The notes beneath the pieces were generated by a model. That model was not told where the DNA came from, searched no databases, and was given only the letters and a program-made list of their open reading frames with translations. Source: Halieaceae bacterium (GTDB lineage Bacteria > Pseudomonadota > Gammaproteobacteria > Pseudomonadales > Halieaceae). From it: a DNA stretch of 11,794 nt. This document shows, piece after piece, positions 1 to 6,656 of this stretch. Numbering within the stretch: position 1 is the first letter of the stretch; every line of letters starts with the position of its first letter. Both the position numbers and the translations under genes were made by a program. Where the stretch lies: the NCBI GenBank assembly GCA_011524755.1, contig WTJR01000126.1:1-11794 (forward strand). Reading direction: 5' to 3'.

Positions 1-1091
1 AGGCCACCCACATTGTGGTGCGACTTAATGACATGCGCCTTACCGGTTTTAGAGCCGGCAGACTCGATGACATCAGGGTAGATCGTGCCCTGTGCTAGCC
101 ATTTGACCTCCGTAAGCTTCGCGGCCTCTTCGTCAAAAACGTCAATGAAGGTGTTTCCAATGATCTTTCGCTTCGCCTCTGGTTCGGGTACACCGGCAAG
201 ACGCGAGAGAAAGCGCTCCTGTGCGTCAGCACGAATGACCTTCACACCCATGTTGGAGGCGAACATCTCCATAACCTGATCGCCTTCGTTGAGGCGCAAC
301 AATCCATTGTCGACAAAGACACAGGTCAGCTGATCACCAATGGCCTTGTGGAGCAGCGCAGCAACCACAGATGAGTCAACGCCTCCCGACAGGCCCAAAA
401 GCACCTTATCCGAACCCACTTTCGCTCGTATTGTCTGGATCGCATCTTCGACAATATTGGCAGGCGTCCACAACGCCTCACAGCCGCAGATATCGATGAC
501 AAACCGCGACATGATCTCTTTGCCCAACGAGGTGTGAGTCACCTCGGGGTGGAACTGGATGCCAAACCATGGCTTTTCGCTATGCGCCATGGCGGCAATA
601 GGACAGCTGTCGGTCTCGGCGGTACGAAGGAATCCCTCGGGAAGTTGAGTCACTTTGTCTCCGTGGCTCATCCAAACATCGAGTATCCCCCGACCATGCT
701 CGTCAGTTCGATCGGCAAGACCTGAAAAAAGTCGATCCTCCGTCACGCTTTGAATTTCGGCATAGCCAAATTCAGATGTGTCAGAGCCTTCGACCGCACC
801 ACCCATTTGGGCGGCCATGGTCTGCATGCCGTAGCAAATGCCTAGGACAGGAAGGTCGAGTTCAAAAACAACATCGGCGGCACGCGGTGAATCTTGTTCA
901 GTAACCGACTCAGGGCCACCAGAAAGGATGATGCCCGAGGCGTTAAAGCCACGTATGTCGGCCTCAGTAACATCCCAGGCATAAATCTCACAATAAACGC
1001 CAATTTCTCGAACGCGGCGCGCTATGAGCTGCGTGTATTGGGAACCAAAGTCGAGAATAAGAATGCGATGCCGATGGATATCCTGGCTCAT
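1..1091 (-). CDS. guaA: GMP synthase (glutamine-hydrolysing), 3' end outside the window
   Basis: Amidates XMP to GMP using glutamine and ATP, the last step of guanine nucleotide synthesis in the cytoplasm. The 363 codons read here start at ATG 1091 and follow E. coli GuaA closely. Residues 8-20 are HRILILDFGSQYT. The glutamine amidotransferase nucleophile is Cys86 in GICYGMQ, and the FHPEVTH motif supplies the catalytic His and Glu. The ATP-pyrophosphatase P-loop is LSGGVDSS. The reading breaks off at SHHNVGGL, so the rest of the synthetase domain and the C-terminal dimerisation domain lie beyond the left edge. A GAGG ribosome site (1097-1100) sits 5 bases before the ATG. guaB ends 44 bases upstream on the same strand, so the two are almost certainly cotranscribed. 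Confidence 0.97.
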   Translation of the reverse strand, partial: MSQDIHRHRILILDFGSQYTQLIARRVREIGVYCEIYAWDVTEADIRGFNASGIILSGGPESVTEQDSPRAADVVFELDLPVLGICYGMQTMAAQMGGAVEGSDTSEFGYAEIQSVTEDRLFSGLADRTDEHGRGILDVWMSHGDKVTQLPEGFLRTAETDSCPIAAMAHSEKPWFGIQFHPEVTHTSLGKEIMSRFVIDICGCEALWTPANIVEDAIQTIRAKVGSDKVLLGLSGGVDSSVVAALLHKAIGDQLTCVFVDNGLLRLNEGDQVMEMFASNMGVKVIRADAQERFLSRLAGVPEPEAKRKIIGNTFIDVFDEEAAKLTEVKWLAQGTIYPDVIESAGSKTGKAHVIKSHHNVGG

Positions 1092-1135
1092 CGTGTCCTC
1101 ACGGTTGAATTGTATGGACTGACTCGCAGCGCGAA

Positions 1136-2605
1136 TCAGCGAACCGGGTAATTGGGTGCTTCTTTGGTAATTGAGACGTCGTGCACATGCGATTCCGACA
1201 TGCCCGCAGATGTCACTCTCACAAATTGCGGCTTGGTCCGCATTTCTGGAATGCTGACGCAACCCGCATAGCCCATGGACGACCGGACGCCACCCATTAG
1301 CTGATGGATAATCGCTGACACAGGGCCTTTGTAGGGAACACGTCCCTCGATACCCTCGGGCACCAATTTCTCAGAACCAGCACTGGAGTCCTGGAAGTAA
1401 CGATCAGATGAGCCTTGCTTCTGCGCCATAGCGCCAATCGAACCCATGCCTCGGTATGACTTATAAGTCCGCCCCTGAAACAGTTCGACCTCTCCGGGCG
1501 CTTCTTCGGTACCCGCAAACATGCCACCCAGCATGACCGAGTGAGCACCGGCTACCAGCGCTTTAGAAATGTCCCCTGAGAAACGAATGCCACCATCGGC
1601 AATCAATGGTATGTCCGTGCTTGCCAGTGCATCCGCCACATTCGACACAGCGCTGATCTGCGGTACACCCATACCGGTGACAATTCGCGTGGTGCAAATT
1701 GAGCCGGGGCCAATACCGACTTTCACACCATCTGCACCCGCATCAGCCAGCGCAAGTGCTGCGTCTCCCGTCGCAATGTTGCCGCCAATTACATCGACCG
1801 TCGGGTAGTTGTCTTTAATCCAGCGAACACGGTTTAACACATTCATAGAATGGCCATGAGCCGTGTCGACGACCAGCACATCAACCCCAGCGGTCACCAG
1901 AGCGTCCACGCGCTCATCAGTGTCTGCGCTCGTGCCAACAGAGGCACCTACTCGCAATTGTCCGTACTGGTCTTTACAGGCGTCAGGAAACGACTCTGCC
2001 TTATCGAAATCCTTGACTGTGATCAGGCCTTTTAACGCCCCAGCATCATCTACAACCAGAATTTTTTCGATACGGTGCTGATGTAAGAGCCGCTGCACTT
2101 CGTCCGAGCTGGCACCCTCTTTCACTGTTACTAGCTGATTTCGGGGCGTCATGATCGCCGAAATCGATTGCGAAGTATCCGTTTCGAATCGCAGATCGCG
2201 TCGCGTAACAATACCGGCGAGGTCACCATCCTTCATGACGGGAACACCCGAGATACCGTTCGCTCGTGTCAACTCAATGAGCTCTGCAATCGTAGCCGTA
2301 TGATCGATGGTGATCGGATCTTTTACGACGCCACTTTCGAACTTTTTAACACGTCGGACTTGCTCGGCCTGCTCTTGCACCGTGAGGTTCTTGTGGACGA
2401 TACCAATGCCGCCCTCTTGAGCGAGCGCAATGGCAAGACCTGCTTCGGTCACGGTATCCATGGCCGCTGAAACCAGTGGCAAGTTCAAATTGATGTTCCG
2501 AGTCAGTTTTGTGACGAGCGAAACGTCCTTCGCAGTTACCTCGGAGTAACCGGGGAGAAGGAGCACGTCATCAAACGTAAGCGCTTCTTGAGCGATTCGT
2601 AACAT
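1136..2605 (-). CDS. guaB: Inosine-5'-monophosphate dehydrogenase
   Basis: Oxidises IMP to XMP with NAD+, the committed step to guanine nucleotides; GuaA then acts on the product. The 489-residue length is normal for the bacterial enzyme. The N-terminus LTFDDVLLLPGYSEV is the family signature. A pair of CBS domains occupies about residues 93-205 inside the TIM barrel. The catalytic cysteine is Cys304 in GPGSICTTR, and the flap arginine-tyrosine region is visible in YRGMGSIGAM. An in-frame TTG lies directly before the ATG, but the GAGG ribosome site is 5 bases from the ATG and only 2 from the TTG, so I chose the ATG at 2605. It is the first gene of the guaBA operon and divergent from xseA. Confidence 0.98.
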   Translation of the reverse strand: MLRIAQEALTFDDVLLLPGYSEVTAKDVSLVTKLTRNINLNLPLVSAAMDTVTEAGLAIALAQEGGIGIVHKNLTVQEQAEQVRRVKKFESGVVKDPITIDHTATIAELIELTRANGISGVPVMKDGDLAGIVTRRDLRFETDTSQSISAIMTPRNQLVTVKEGASSDEVQRLLHQHRIEKILVVDDAGALKGLITVKDFDKAESFPDACKDQYGQLRVGASVGTSADTDERVDALVTAGVDVLVVDTAHGHSMNVLNRVRWIKDNYPTVDVIGGNIATGDAALALADAGADGVKVGIGPGSICTTRIVTGMGVPQISAVSNVADALASTDIPLIADGGIRFSGDISKALVAGAHSVMLGGMFAGTEEAPGEVELFQGRTYKSYRGMGSIGAMAQKQGSSDRYFQDSSAGSEKLVPEGIEGRVPYKGPVSAIIHQLMGGVRSSMGYAGCVSIPEMRTKPQFVRVTSAGMSESHVHDVSITKEAPNYPVR

Positions 2606-2610
2606 CAATA

Positions 2611-2614
2611 CCTC
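2611..2614 (-). promoter_or_regulatory. guaB ribosome binding site that decides the start
   Basis: GAGG on the minus strand lies 5 bases before ATG 2605 and 2 bases before the adjacent in-frame TTG 2608. guaA has the same GAGG-N5-ATG arrangement. This favours the 489-residue over the 490-residue product. Confidence 0.7.
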
Positions 2615-2641
2615 GTGGTTGTCGCGTTGAGTAAACCCAAT

Positions 2642-2670
2642 ATTGTACGCTTAAGGTTAAATCTGAACAA
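2642..2670 (-). promoter_or_regulatory. Candidate sigma70 promoter of guaBA
   Basis: On the minus strand, TACAAT (2642-2647, 5 of 6 to the -10 consensus) follows TTGTTC (2665-2670, only 3 of 6 to the -35 consensus) with a 17-base spacer. It lies in the guaB/xseA divergent region and would give a leader of roughly 30 bases. I did not find an equally good promoter for xseA on the plus strand, nor a clear PurR-type operator. Confidence 0.45.
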
Positions 2671-2694
2671 TCTCGATGAATTCGAAAAACACGC

Positions 2695-4044
2695 ATGCCT
2701 TTGCCCAAACCAACCCCCGTTAGCGTTAGTGAACTGAACCGAAAAGCGAAGTCGCTTTTGGAGAATCACCTGGGCGAAGTGTGCGTCGAGGCCGAGATTG
2801 GTGATCTATCAAAACCTAATTCGGGACACTGGTACTTCTCACTGAAGGATGGACGCTCTCAACTGAGATGCGCCATGTTTAGACGTGCCAATCTATCGGT
2901 GAAATTTCAGCCTAAGGTGGGTGACTCCGTCATCGTTCGTGGTCTTTTGTCCATCTACGAAGCCCGCGGCGACTACCAACTCATTGTTGATCACATGGAG
3001 GCATCGGGAGATGGGGCACTTCAACGCCAACTCGAGGCCTTGAAACAAAAGCTTCAGTCCGAAGGGCTATTCGACGCCGCTCGTAAACTACCTGTGCCGG
3101 AGCATTGTGAGCGAATTGGCGTCATCACGTCACCAACGGGTGCTGCCATTGAGGACATCATCAGCGTGCTGGGCCGACGCTCGCCCTCCAGCCATATCGC
3201 GTTATTTCCTGTGCAAGTTCAAGGATCGGTCGCAGCGCAGCAGATTGCAGATGCGATTGATGAAGCGAACAGGCAGGTCTCTACCAAGCAACGTGCGCTT
3301 GATGTCTTAATTGTTGGCAGAGGTGGTGGATCGCTCGAAGATCTGTGGTGCTTCAATGAAGAAGTCGTCGCTCGAGCGATTGCCCGATCGACCATACCCA
3401 TCGTTTCAGCAGTGGGGCATGAAATCGACTTCAGTGTGTCGGACTTGGTGGCGGATATCAGAGCCGCCACCCCCTCTCAAGCCGCTGAGCTGGTAACGCG
3501 CGACAGCCTCGAATGGCTACAGCTCATCGATAGCCACTGCGCTCGACTGAAACTACTGACTCAACAGAAACTGAACGAACGCCGGGCGGTAGTGGCAAAT
3601 CTCAAAGCGCGGCTAACCCATCCAAGACAACGATTAACGCTCATTCAGGAGCGACTGAGTCGTGCTAAAGAGCGGGCGAACCTGCTCATTAAGCAACATG
3701 TAACGAGAGATAAGCAGCGCCTAAACCAAGCCCGCCTATCCCTTTCCGCGGCATCACCACAGATGATCATCAAAGCGAGGAAGGAAGCGGTCAGTGCAAT
3801 GGGTGAACGCCTCCCATCCCAAATTGAGAAAGTCATTCGACGAGACTCTCAGCGCGTTGATCATCTCAAAACATTATTAACAAGCCTTAGCCCACTGGCC
3901 ACGCTCGAGCGAGGCTACGCCATTGTTAGCAACGAACAGGGTCAGGTGGTCACAGATAGCAGTGAGGCGAATGTAGGGGATACGGTGTCGGTACGCTTAC
4001 ATCGCGGTGGACTGACAACCGTGATTTCGGAAACTCAGGACTGA
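2695..4044 (+). CDS. xseA: Exodeoxyribonuclease VII large subunit
   Basis: Catalytic subunit of exonuclease VII, which with several XseB subunits degrades single-stranded DNA from both ends to oligonucleotides. The 449 residues match the usual length. Residues 1-105 form the N-terminal OB-fold (SVSELNRKAKSLLE, then GHWYFSLKD). The catalytic core carries IGVITSPTGAAIEDI (141-155), IVGRGGGSLEDLW (206-218) and SAVGHEIDFSVSDLVAD (238-254). A long coiled-coil region (about 275-390) is expected to hold XseB. The C-terminal tail has LERGYAIV and ends the protein after a small beta region. The small subunit gene xseB is not in this window. The ATG at 2695 lacks a strong Shine-Dalgarno sequence, but MPLPKPTPVSVSELN aligns with family starts and no better in-frame start is seen. 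Confidence 0.97.
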   Translation: MPLPKPTPVSVSELNRKAKSLLENHLGEVCVEAEIGDLSKPNSGHWYFSLKDGRSQLRCAMFRRANLSVKFQPKVGDSVIVRGLLSIYEARGDYQLIVDHMEASGDGALQRQLEALKQKLQSEGLFDAARKLPVPEHCERIGVITSPTGAAIEDIISVLGRRSPSSHIALFPVQVQGSVAAQQIADAIDEANRQVSTKQRALDVLIVGRGGGSLEDLWCFNEEVVARAIARSTIPIVSAVGHEIDFSVSDLVADIRAATPSQAAELVTRDSLEWLQLIDSHCARLKLLTQQKLNERRAVVANLKARLTHPRQRLTLIQERLSRAKERANLLIKQHVTRDKQRLNQARLSLSAASPQMIIKARKEAVSAMGERLPSQIEKVIRRDSQRVDHLKTLLTSLSPLATLERGYAIVSNEQGQVVTDSSEANVGDTVSVRLHRGGLTTVISETQD

Positions 4045-4069
4045 AAGCTAATGTCCCGCAAAGCCCCGC

Positions 4070-4717
4070 TTAATACTTTGCAGGTAACCGGGTATTGATG
4101 ACGATGTGGCGCCCCTCAAACCGGATGTACTCACCGATAGTGAGATCTTTCAGTATACGAGCGACCATCTCGCGGGATGCGCCAACACGATCAGCGATGT
4201 CCTGCTGAGTCAGCTTCTCAGGCACAAACAAAGTGCCATCGCCGCGCTCGTGGGATAGATCCATCAGAACGTTTGCCACCCGCCCGTAAACGTCTTGCAA
4301 GGCAAGGTTCTTAACATCGGTTGTCAGCTTACGAACGCGCGCTGCAAGATTGCCGAGCAACTGCTGCGTAATGCCGGGATTATCCGTGAGGACCTTTGAG
4401 AAATCCTCTTTTTTGACAATCCGGAACTGACACGGCTCTACCGTTCTTACCGACGCTGATCGTGCGGAGTCGTCTAGCAGTGCAAGCTCACCAAAGTAAT
4501 CGCCCACACCCAATGAATTCATGATGAATTCTTTGCCATTCTTATCGCTGCAATAGACTTTCACGCGACCCGACTCGATGACATACAACGCGTCAGCGGG
4601 TTCATTTTCTTGAATGACCACCGTGTTTTTTGGGTAATTTTCGGACGAGCTCGAATCTTCGAGCGCTGCCAACTCTTCTCTACTCAGGCCGTGGAATATT
4701 TCGACTTGGTCTAGCAT
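4070..4717 (-). CDS. CRP/FNR-family cyclic nucleotide-binding transcription regulator
   Basis: A 215-residue cytoplasmic regulator with CRP architecture. The cNMP-binding beta-roll covers about residues 5-115, a dimerisation helix about 115-145, and a winged helix-turn-helix 165-210. The phosphate-binding cassette is present: Gly76-Glu77 in YFGELALL and Arg86-Ser87 in SARSASV match Gly71-Glu72 and Arg82-Ser83 of E. coli CRP. This argues for a cyclic nucleotide ligand rather than an FNR iron-sulfur cluster, and the N-terminal cysteine set of FNR is absent. The recognition helix ASREMVARILK keeps Arg182, Glu183 and Arg187, equal to CRP Arg180, Glu181 and Arg185, so TGTGA-type sites are likely targets. 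At the positions of CRP Thr127-Ser128, which contact adenine, it has Leu131-Thr132. It is divergent from a nucleotide cyclase gene, its probable ligand source. It could be a second Crp paralogue rather than the housekeeping one. Confidence 0.9.
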   Translation of the reverse strand: MLDQVEIFHGLSREELAALEDSSSSENYPKNTVVIQENEPADALYVIESGRVKVYCSDKNGKEFIMNSLGVGDYFGELALLDDSARSASVRTVEPCQFRIVKKEDFSKVLTDNPGITQQLLGNLAARVRKLTTDVKNLALQDVYGRVANVLMDLSHERGDGTLFVPEKLTQQDIADRVGASREMVARILKDLTIGEYIRFEGRHIVINTRLPAKY

Positions 4718-4846
4718 GACAACTTACTCTTTGTGCAATATTTACAATTCTAACTTAAGCTTTCGCTCTCGCCTATCCCTACTAGTGCAAAGTCTTAAGC
4801 GCGATATACTTTACTTCGAAGAAACTCACGAATTGGCTCAATATTA
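4718..4846. promoter_or_regulatory. Divergent control region between the CRP-like regulator and the cyclase operon
   Basis: This 129-base AT-richer gap must hold the promoters of both divergent units. It contains an inverted repeat TTGT-N9-ACAA (4731-4747) 14 bases before the regulator's ATG. It also has two copies of GTGCAA (4733-4738 and 4785-4790) and two of CTTAAGC (4754-4760 and 4794-4800). The inverted repeat has one half resembling the TGTGA half-site of CRP and a poor second half, so autoregulation by the neighbouring regulator is possible but weakly supported. Confidence 0.4.
4805..4810 (+). promoter_or_regulatory. Candidate -10 element of the cyclase-receiver-kinase operon
   Basis: TATACT matches 5 of 6 bases of the sigma70 -10 consensus and lies 36 bases before the GTG start at 4847. 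No good -35 box is found 16-18 bases upstream, where the sequence is near CTAGTGC. A promoter here would probably need an activator; the divergent CRP-like protein is the obvious candidate. Confidence 0.3.
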
Positions 4847-6283
4847 GTGTCAGAAACTGACTTAAATCGCGCATCCACGCTTGGAATGAAGCTAATTCCG
4901 CAATTGGGCGAGATCAAAAAGCAAAGCACCGACGAGCTGGCTGATGATCTCTCTGCCCTATCTGTTGCCATCGAGCGGCTAAATGCAATGGTCTCACGTG
5001 GCGAATCCAACCGACATGACCTGCTCAATGCTGTTGCGGCGGTGAAAGGTTACTCCGAAATGCTGTTGGATTCGGACGACGAATTTGTGGGACCAATACG
5101 CCCTGCCATCAGAGAGATGATCGATGAGTTAACCGCCAGTTCGGGGGCGCCAAAAACACTGGAAAGCCTGTCTCCGGCGACCCGTTCATTGGACACGTTT
5201 GAAGGTTGCACCATCCTCGTTGTGGATGACCTACCTGAAAATCTCGACCTCATGTCGCGCCTACTTGGAAAAATGCAGTGCGAGGTGATAACCGCCAAGT
5301 CAGGTCGTGAGGCTCTGGATCGATTAAAAGATACTGAGATCGATATTGTGCTACTCGACCTTGTCATGCCTGATATTGATGGTCGAGAAGTCTTGGCACA
5401 GATTAAAGCAGACGAACATCTGCGCGCACTGCCGGTCATCATGATCTCGGGTCGCCAGGATATGGACCAGATTATTGACTGCATTCAGGTGGGTGCTGAC
5501 GATTACCTGCTCAAACCCGTTAATTCAGTGCTGCTCAGTGCGCGCATTAAGTCAGGCATCGAACGCAAGCGCTGGCACGACAAAGAAGAGCAATACCGCG
5601 AGCAGCTTGAGAAACGTGAGCAATTCATCCGGCAAACCTTCGGGCGCTATATTTCAGATGCGATCGTTGAAGAGATTCTGGAAAAACCTGAAGGCCTTCA
5701 GCTTGGTGGAGACCTTCGGAATGTAACGTTGATGATGAGCGACATCCGAAGCTTTACAACACTAGTTGAGCACCTGCCACCCGAGCAGGTGGTCGCGCTA
5801 CTGAATCGCTATCTCGGCAAAATGACCGATATTATCCTGCGTCATGGCGGCACCATTGATGAATTTTTGGGCGATGCCGTACTGGCCGCCTTTGGTGCGC
5901 CCACAGAGTCCGAAGAACACGCGACACAAGCCGTCACCTGCGCCATCGAAATGCAAGCGGCCATGGCGGAAGTCAACGCAGAAAATAAAGCTGATGGACT
6001 CCCTGAAGTGGAAATGGCTATTGCGCTCAATACCGGTGAGGTGGTTGCCGGCAACATCGGCTCGGAGCGCCGCTCCAAATACGGTTTTGTAGGACATCAG
6101 GTCAACGTGACATCGCGTATAGAAGACGACGCACGACCCAATGAAATACTGGTATCCGAGCAAACGCTACTGGCTACGGACCAGAGCCAATTCATTGTGG
6201 GCGATAGTAGGACGGTCCATGCCAAAGGCATGGCAGGCACCCTGACCGTTTATCCCATCGAGGGAGCATTACGCGATGGGTAA
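4847..6283 (+). CDS. Response-regulator class III nucleotide cyclase with an N-terminal H-box segment
   Basis: A 478-residue soluble protein that should make a cyclic nucleotide under phosphorylation control. Residues 30-98 are helical and contain RHDLLNAVAAVKGYSEML (56-73), which resembles the H-box of histidine kinases with His57; no ATPase domain follows. Residues 121-240 are a receiver domain with Asp127-Asp128, phosphoacceptor Asp171 in VLLDLVMPDIDG, Ser201 and Lys223. A charged helical linker (241-265) leads to the cyclase domain (266-470). Both metal aspartates are present (Asp299 in MMSDIRSF, Asp343 in FLGDAVLAAFG), as are the transition-state pair Asn420 and Arg424 in VNVTSRIE, so activity is expected. 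The purine-selecting position is Glu339 (Lys in adenylate cyclases, Glu in guanylate cyclases); its partner position is Gly413. The product may therefore be cAMP or cGMP. GTG 4847 is the only usable start after the upstream in-frame stop at 4796, although no clear ribosome site precedes it; ATG 4886 would be a late alternative. The next gene overlaps it by 8 bases. Confidence 0.88.
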   Translation: MSETDLNRASTLGMKLIPQLGEIKKQSTDELADDLSALSVAIERLNAMVSRGESNRHDLLNAVAAVKGYSEMLLDSDDEFVGPIRPAIREMIDELTASSGAPKTLESLSPATRSLDTFEGCTILVVDDLPENLDLMSRLLGKMQCEVITAKSGREALDRLKDTEIDIVLLDLVMPDIDGREVLAQIKADEHLRALPVIMISGRQDMDQIIDCIQVGADDYLLKPVNSVLLSARIKSGIERKRWHDKEEQYREQLEKREQFIRQTFGRYISDAIVEEILEKPEGLQLGGDLRNVTLMMSDIRSFTTLVEHLPPEQVVALLNRYLGKMTDIILRHGGTIDEFLGDAVLAAFGAPTESEEHATQAVTCAIEMQAAMAEVNAENKADGLPEVEMAIALNTGEVVAGNIGSERRSKYGFVGHQVNVTSRIEDDARPNEILVSEQTLLATDQSQFIVGDSRTVHAKGMAGTLTVYPIEGALRDG

Positions 6284-6656
6284 CTCCGCGGTTCTACTGG
6301 TAGAAGACAACGACATCAATCGCGACATGCTGACGCGACGATTAACGCGAGCAGGCCTCACGGTCATTACTGCCGCTGATGGCATCTCTGCATTGGAGAT
6401 GATGCGAGAACATCAGCCTGGCGTTGTACTTATGGATATGACGTTACCTATCCTTGACGGTTGGGAAGCCACACAGAAGGCAAAGAAAGATCCTGTCATT
6501 GCCGAGATACCGATTATCGCGCTGACGGCACATGCGATGGCGGCAGACAAAGAGCGCGCCATGAACGCCGGGTGCAGTGAATACGAAACCAAACCCATCG
6601 ACTTTCCCGCCCTGCTAGCAAAGATTTATCAGTTCTTAGAAGGCAGTGACGCATGA
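6276..6656 (+). CDS. Single-domain response regulator (CheY/DivK-like receiver)
   Basis: A 126-residue stand-alone receiver with no output domain. All key residues are present: Glu10-Asp11 in LLVEDNDINRDML for Mg2+, phosphoacceptor Asp54 in VVLMDMTLP, Thr84 in IALTAHAM, and Lys106 in ETKPID. The sequence style is that of receivers that relay phosphate or bind partner proteins, such as DivK. Its ATG lies inside the end of the cyclase gene with GGGAG 9 bases upstream, and its TGA overlaps the kinase ATG. Coupled translation and a common function with both neighbours are likely. It may pass phosphate to the cyclase's H-box segment or act as a sink for the kinase. The direction of transfer is inference. 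Confidence 0.92.
   Translation: MGNSAVLLVEDNDINRDMLTRRLTRAGLTVITAADGISALEMMREHQPGVVLMDMTLPILDGWEATQKAKKDPVIAEIPIIALTAHAMAADKERAMNAGCSEYETKPIDFPALLAKIYQFLEGSDA

Noticed and set aside
2168..2470. Plus-strand open frame of 100 codons inside guaB.
   Set aside because: It is antisense to the conserved CBS-domain part of guaB and has no domain of its own.
2606..2608. TTG at 2608 as the guaB start.
   Set aside because: The GAGG site is only 2 bases away from it but 5 bases from the adjacent ATG 2605, and the family N-terminus fits the ATG.
2649..2655. GCTTAAG in the guaB/xseA region, recalling CTTAAGC at 4754 and 4794.
   Set aside because: A six-base palindromic core is too short, and the flanks differ, so a shared operator cannot be claimed.
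4045..4069. Terminator between the convergent xseA and CRP-like genes.
   Set aside because: The 25 bases contain no stable inverted repeat followed by a T run on either strand.
5050..5484. Minus-strand open frame of 144 codons opposite the cyclase receiver domain.
   Set aside because: Ser/Arg-rich low-complexity translation typical of an antisense shadow of a real gene.
5798..6163. Minus-strand open frame of 121 codons opposite the cyclase domain.
   Set aside because: It lies wholly opposite a well-supported cyclase-domain coding region and its translation has no recognisable domain; it is most simply a shadow.
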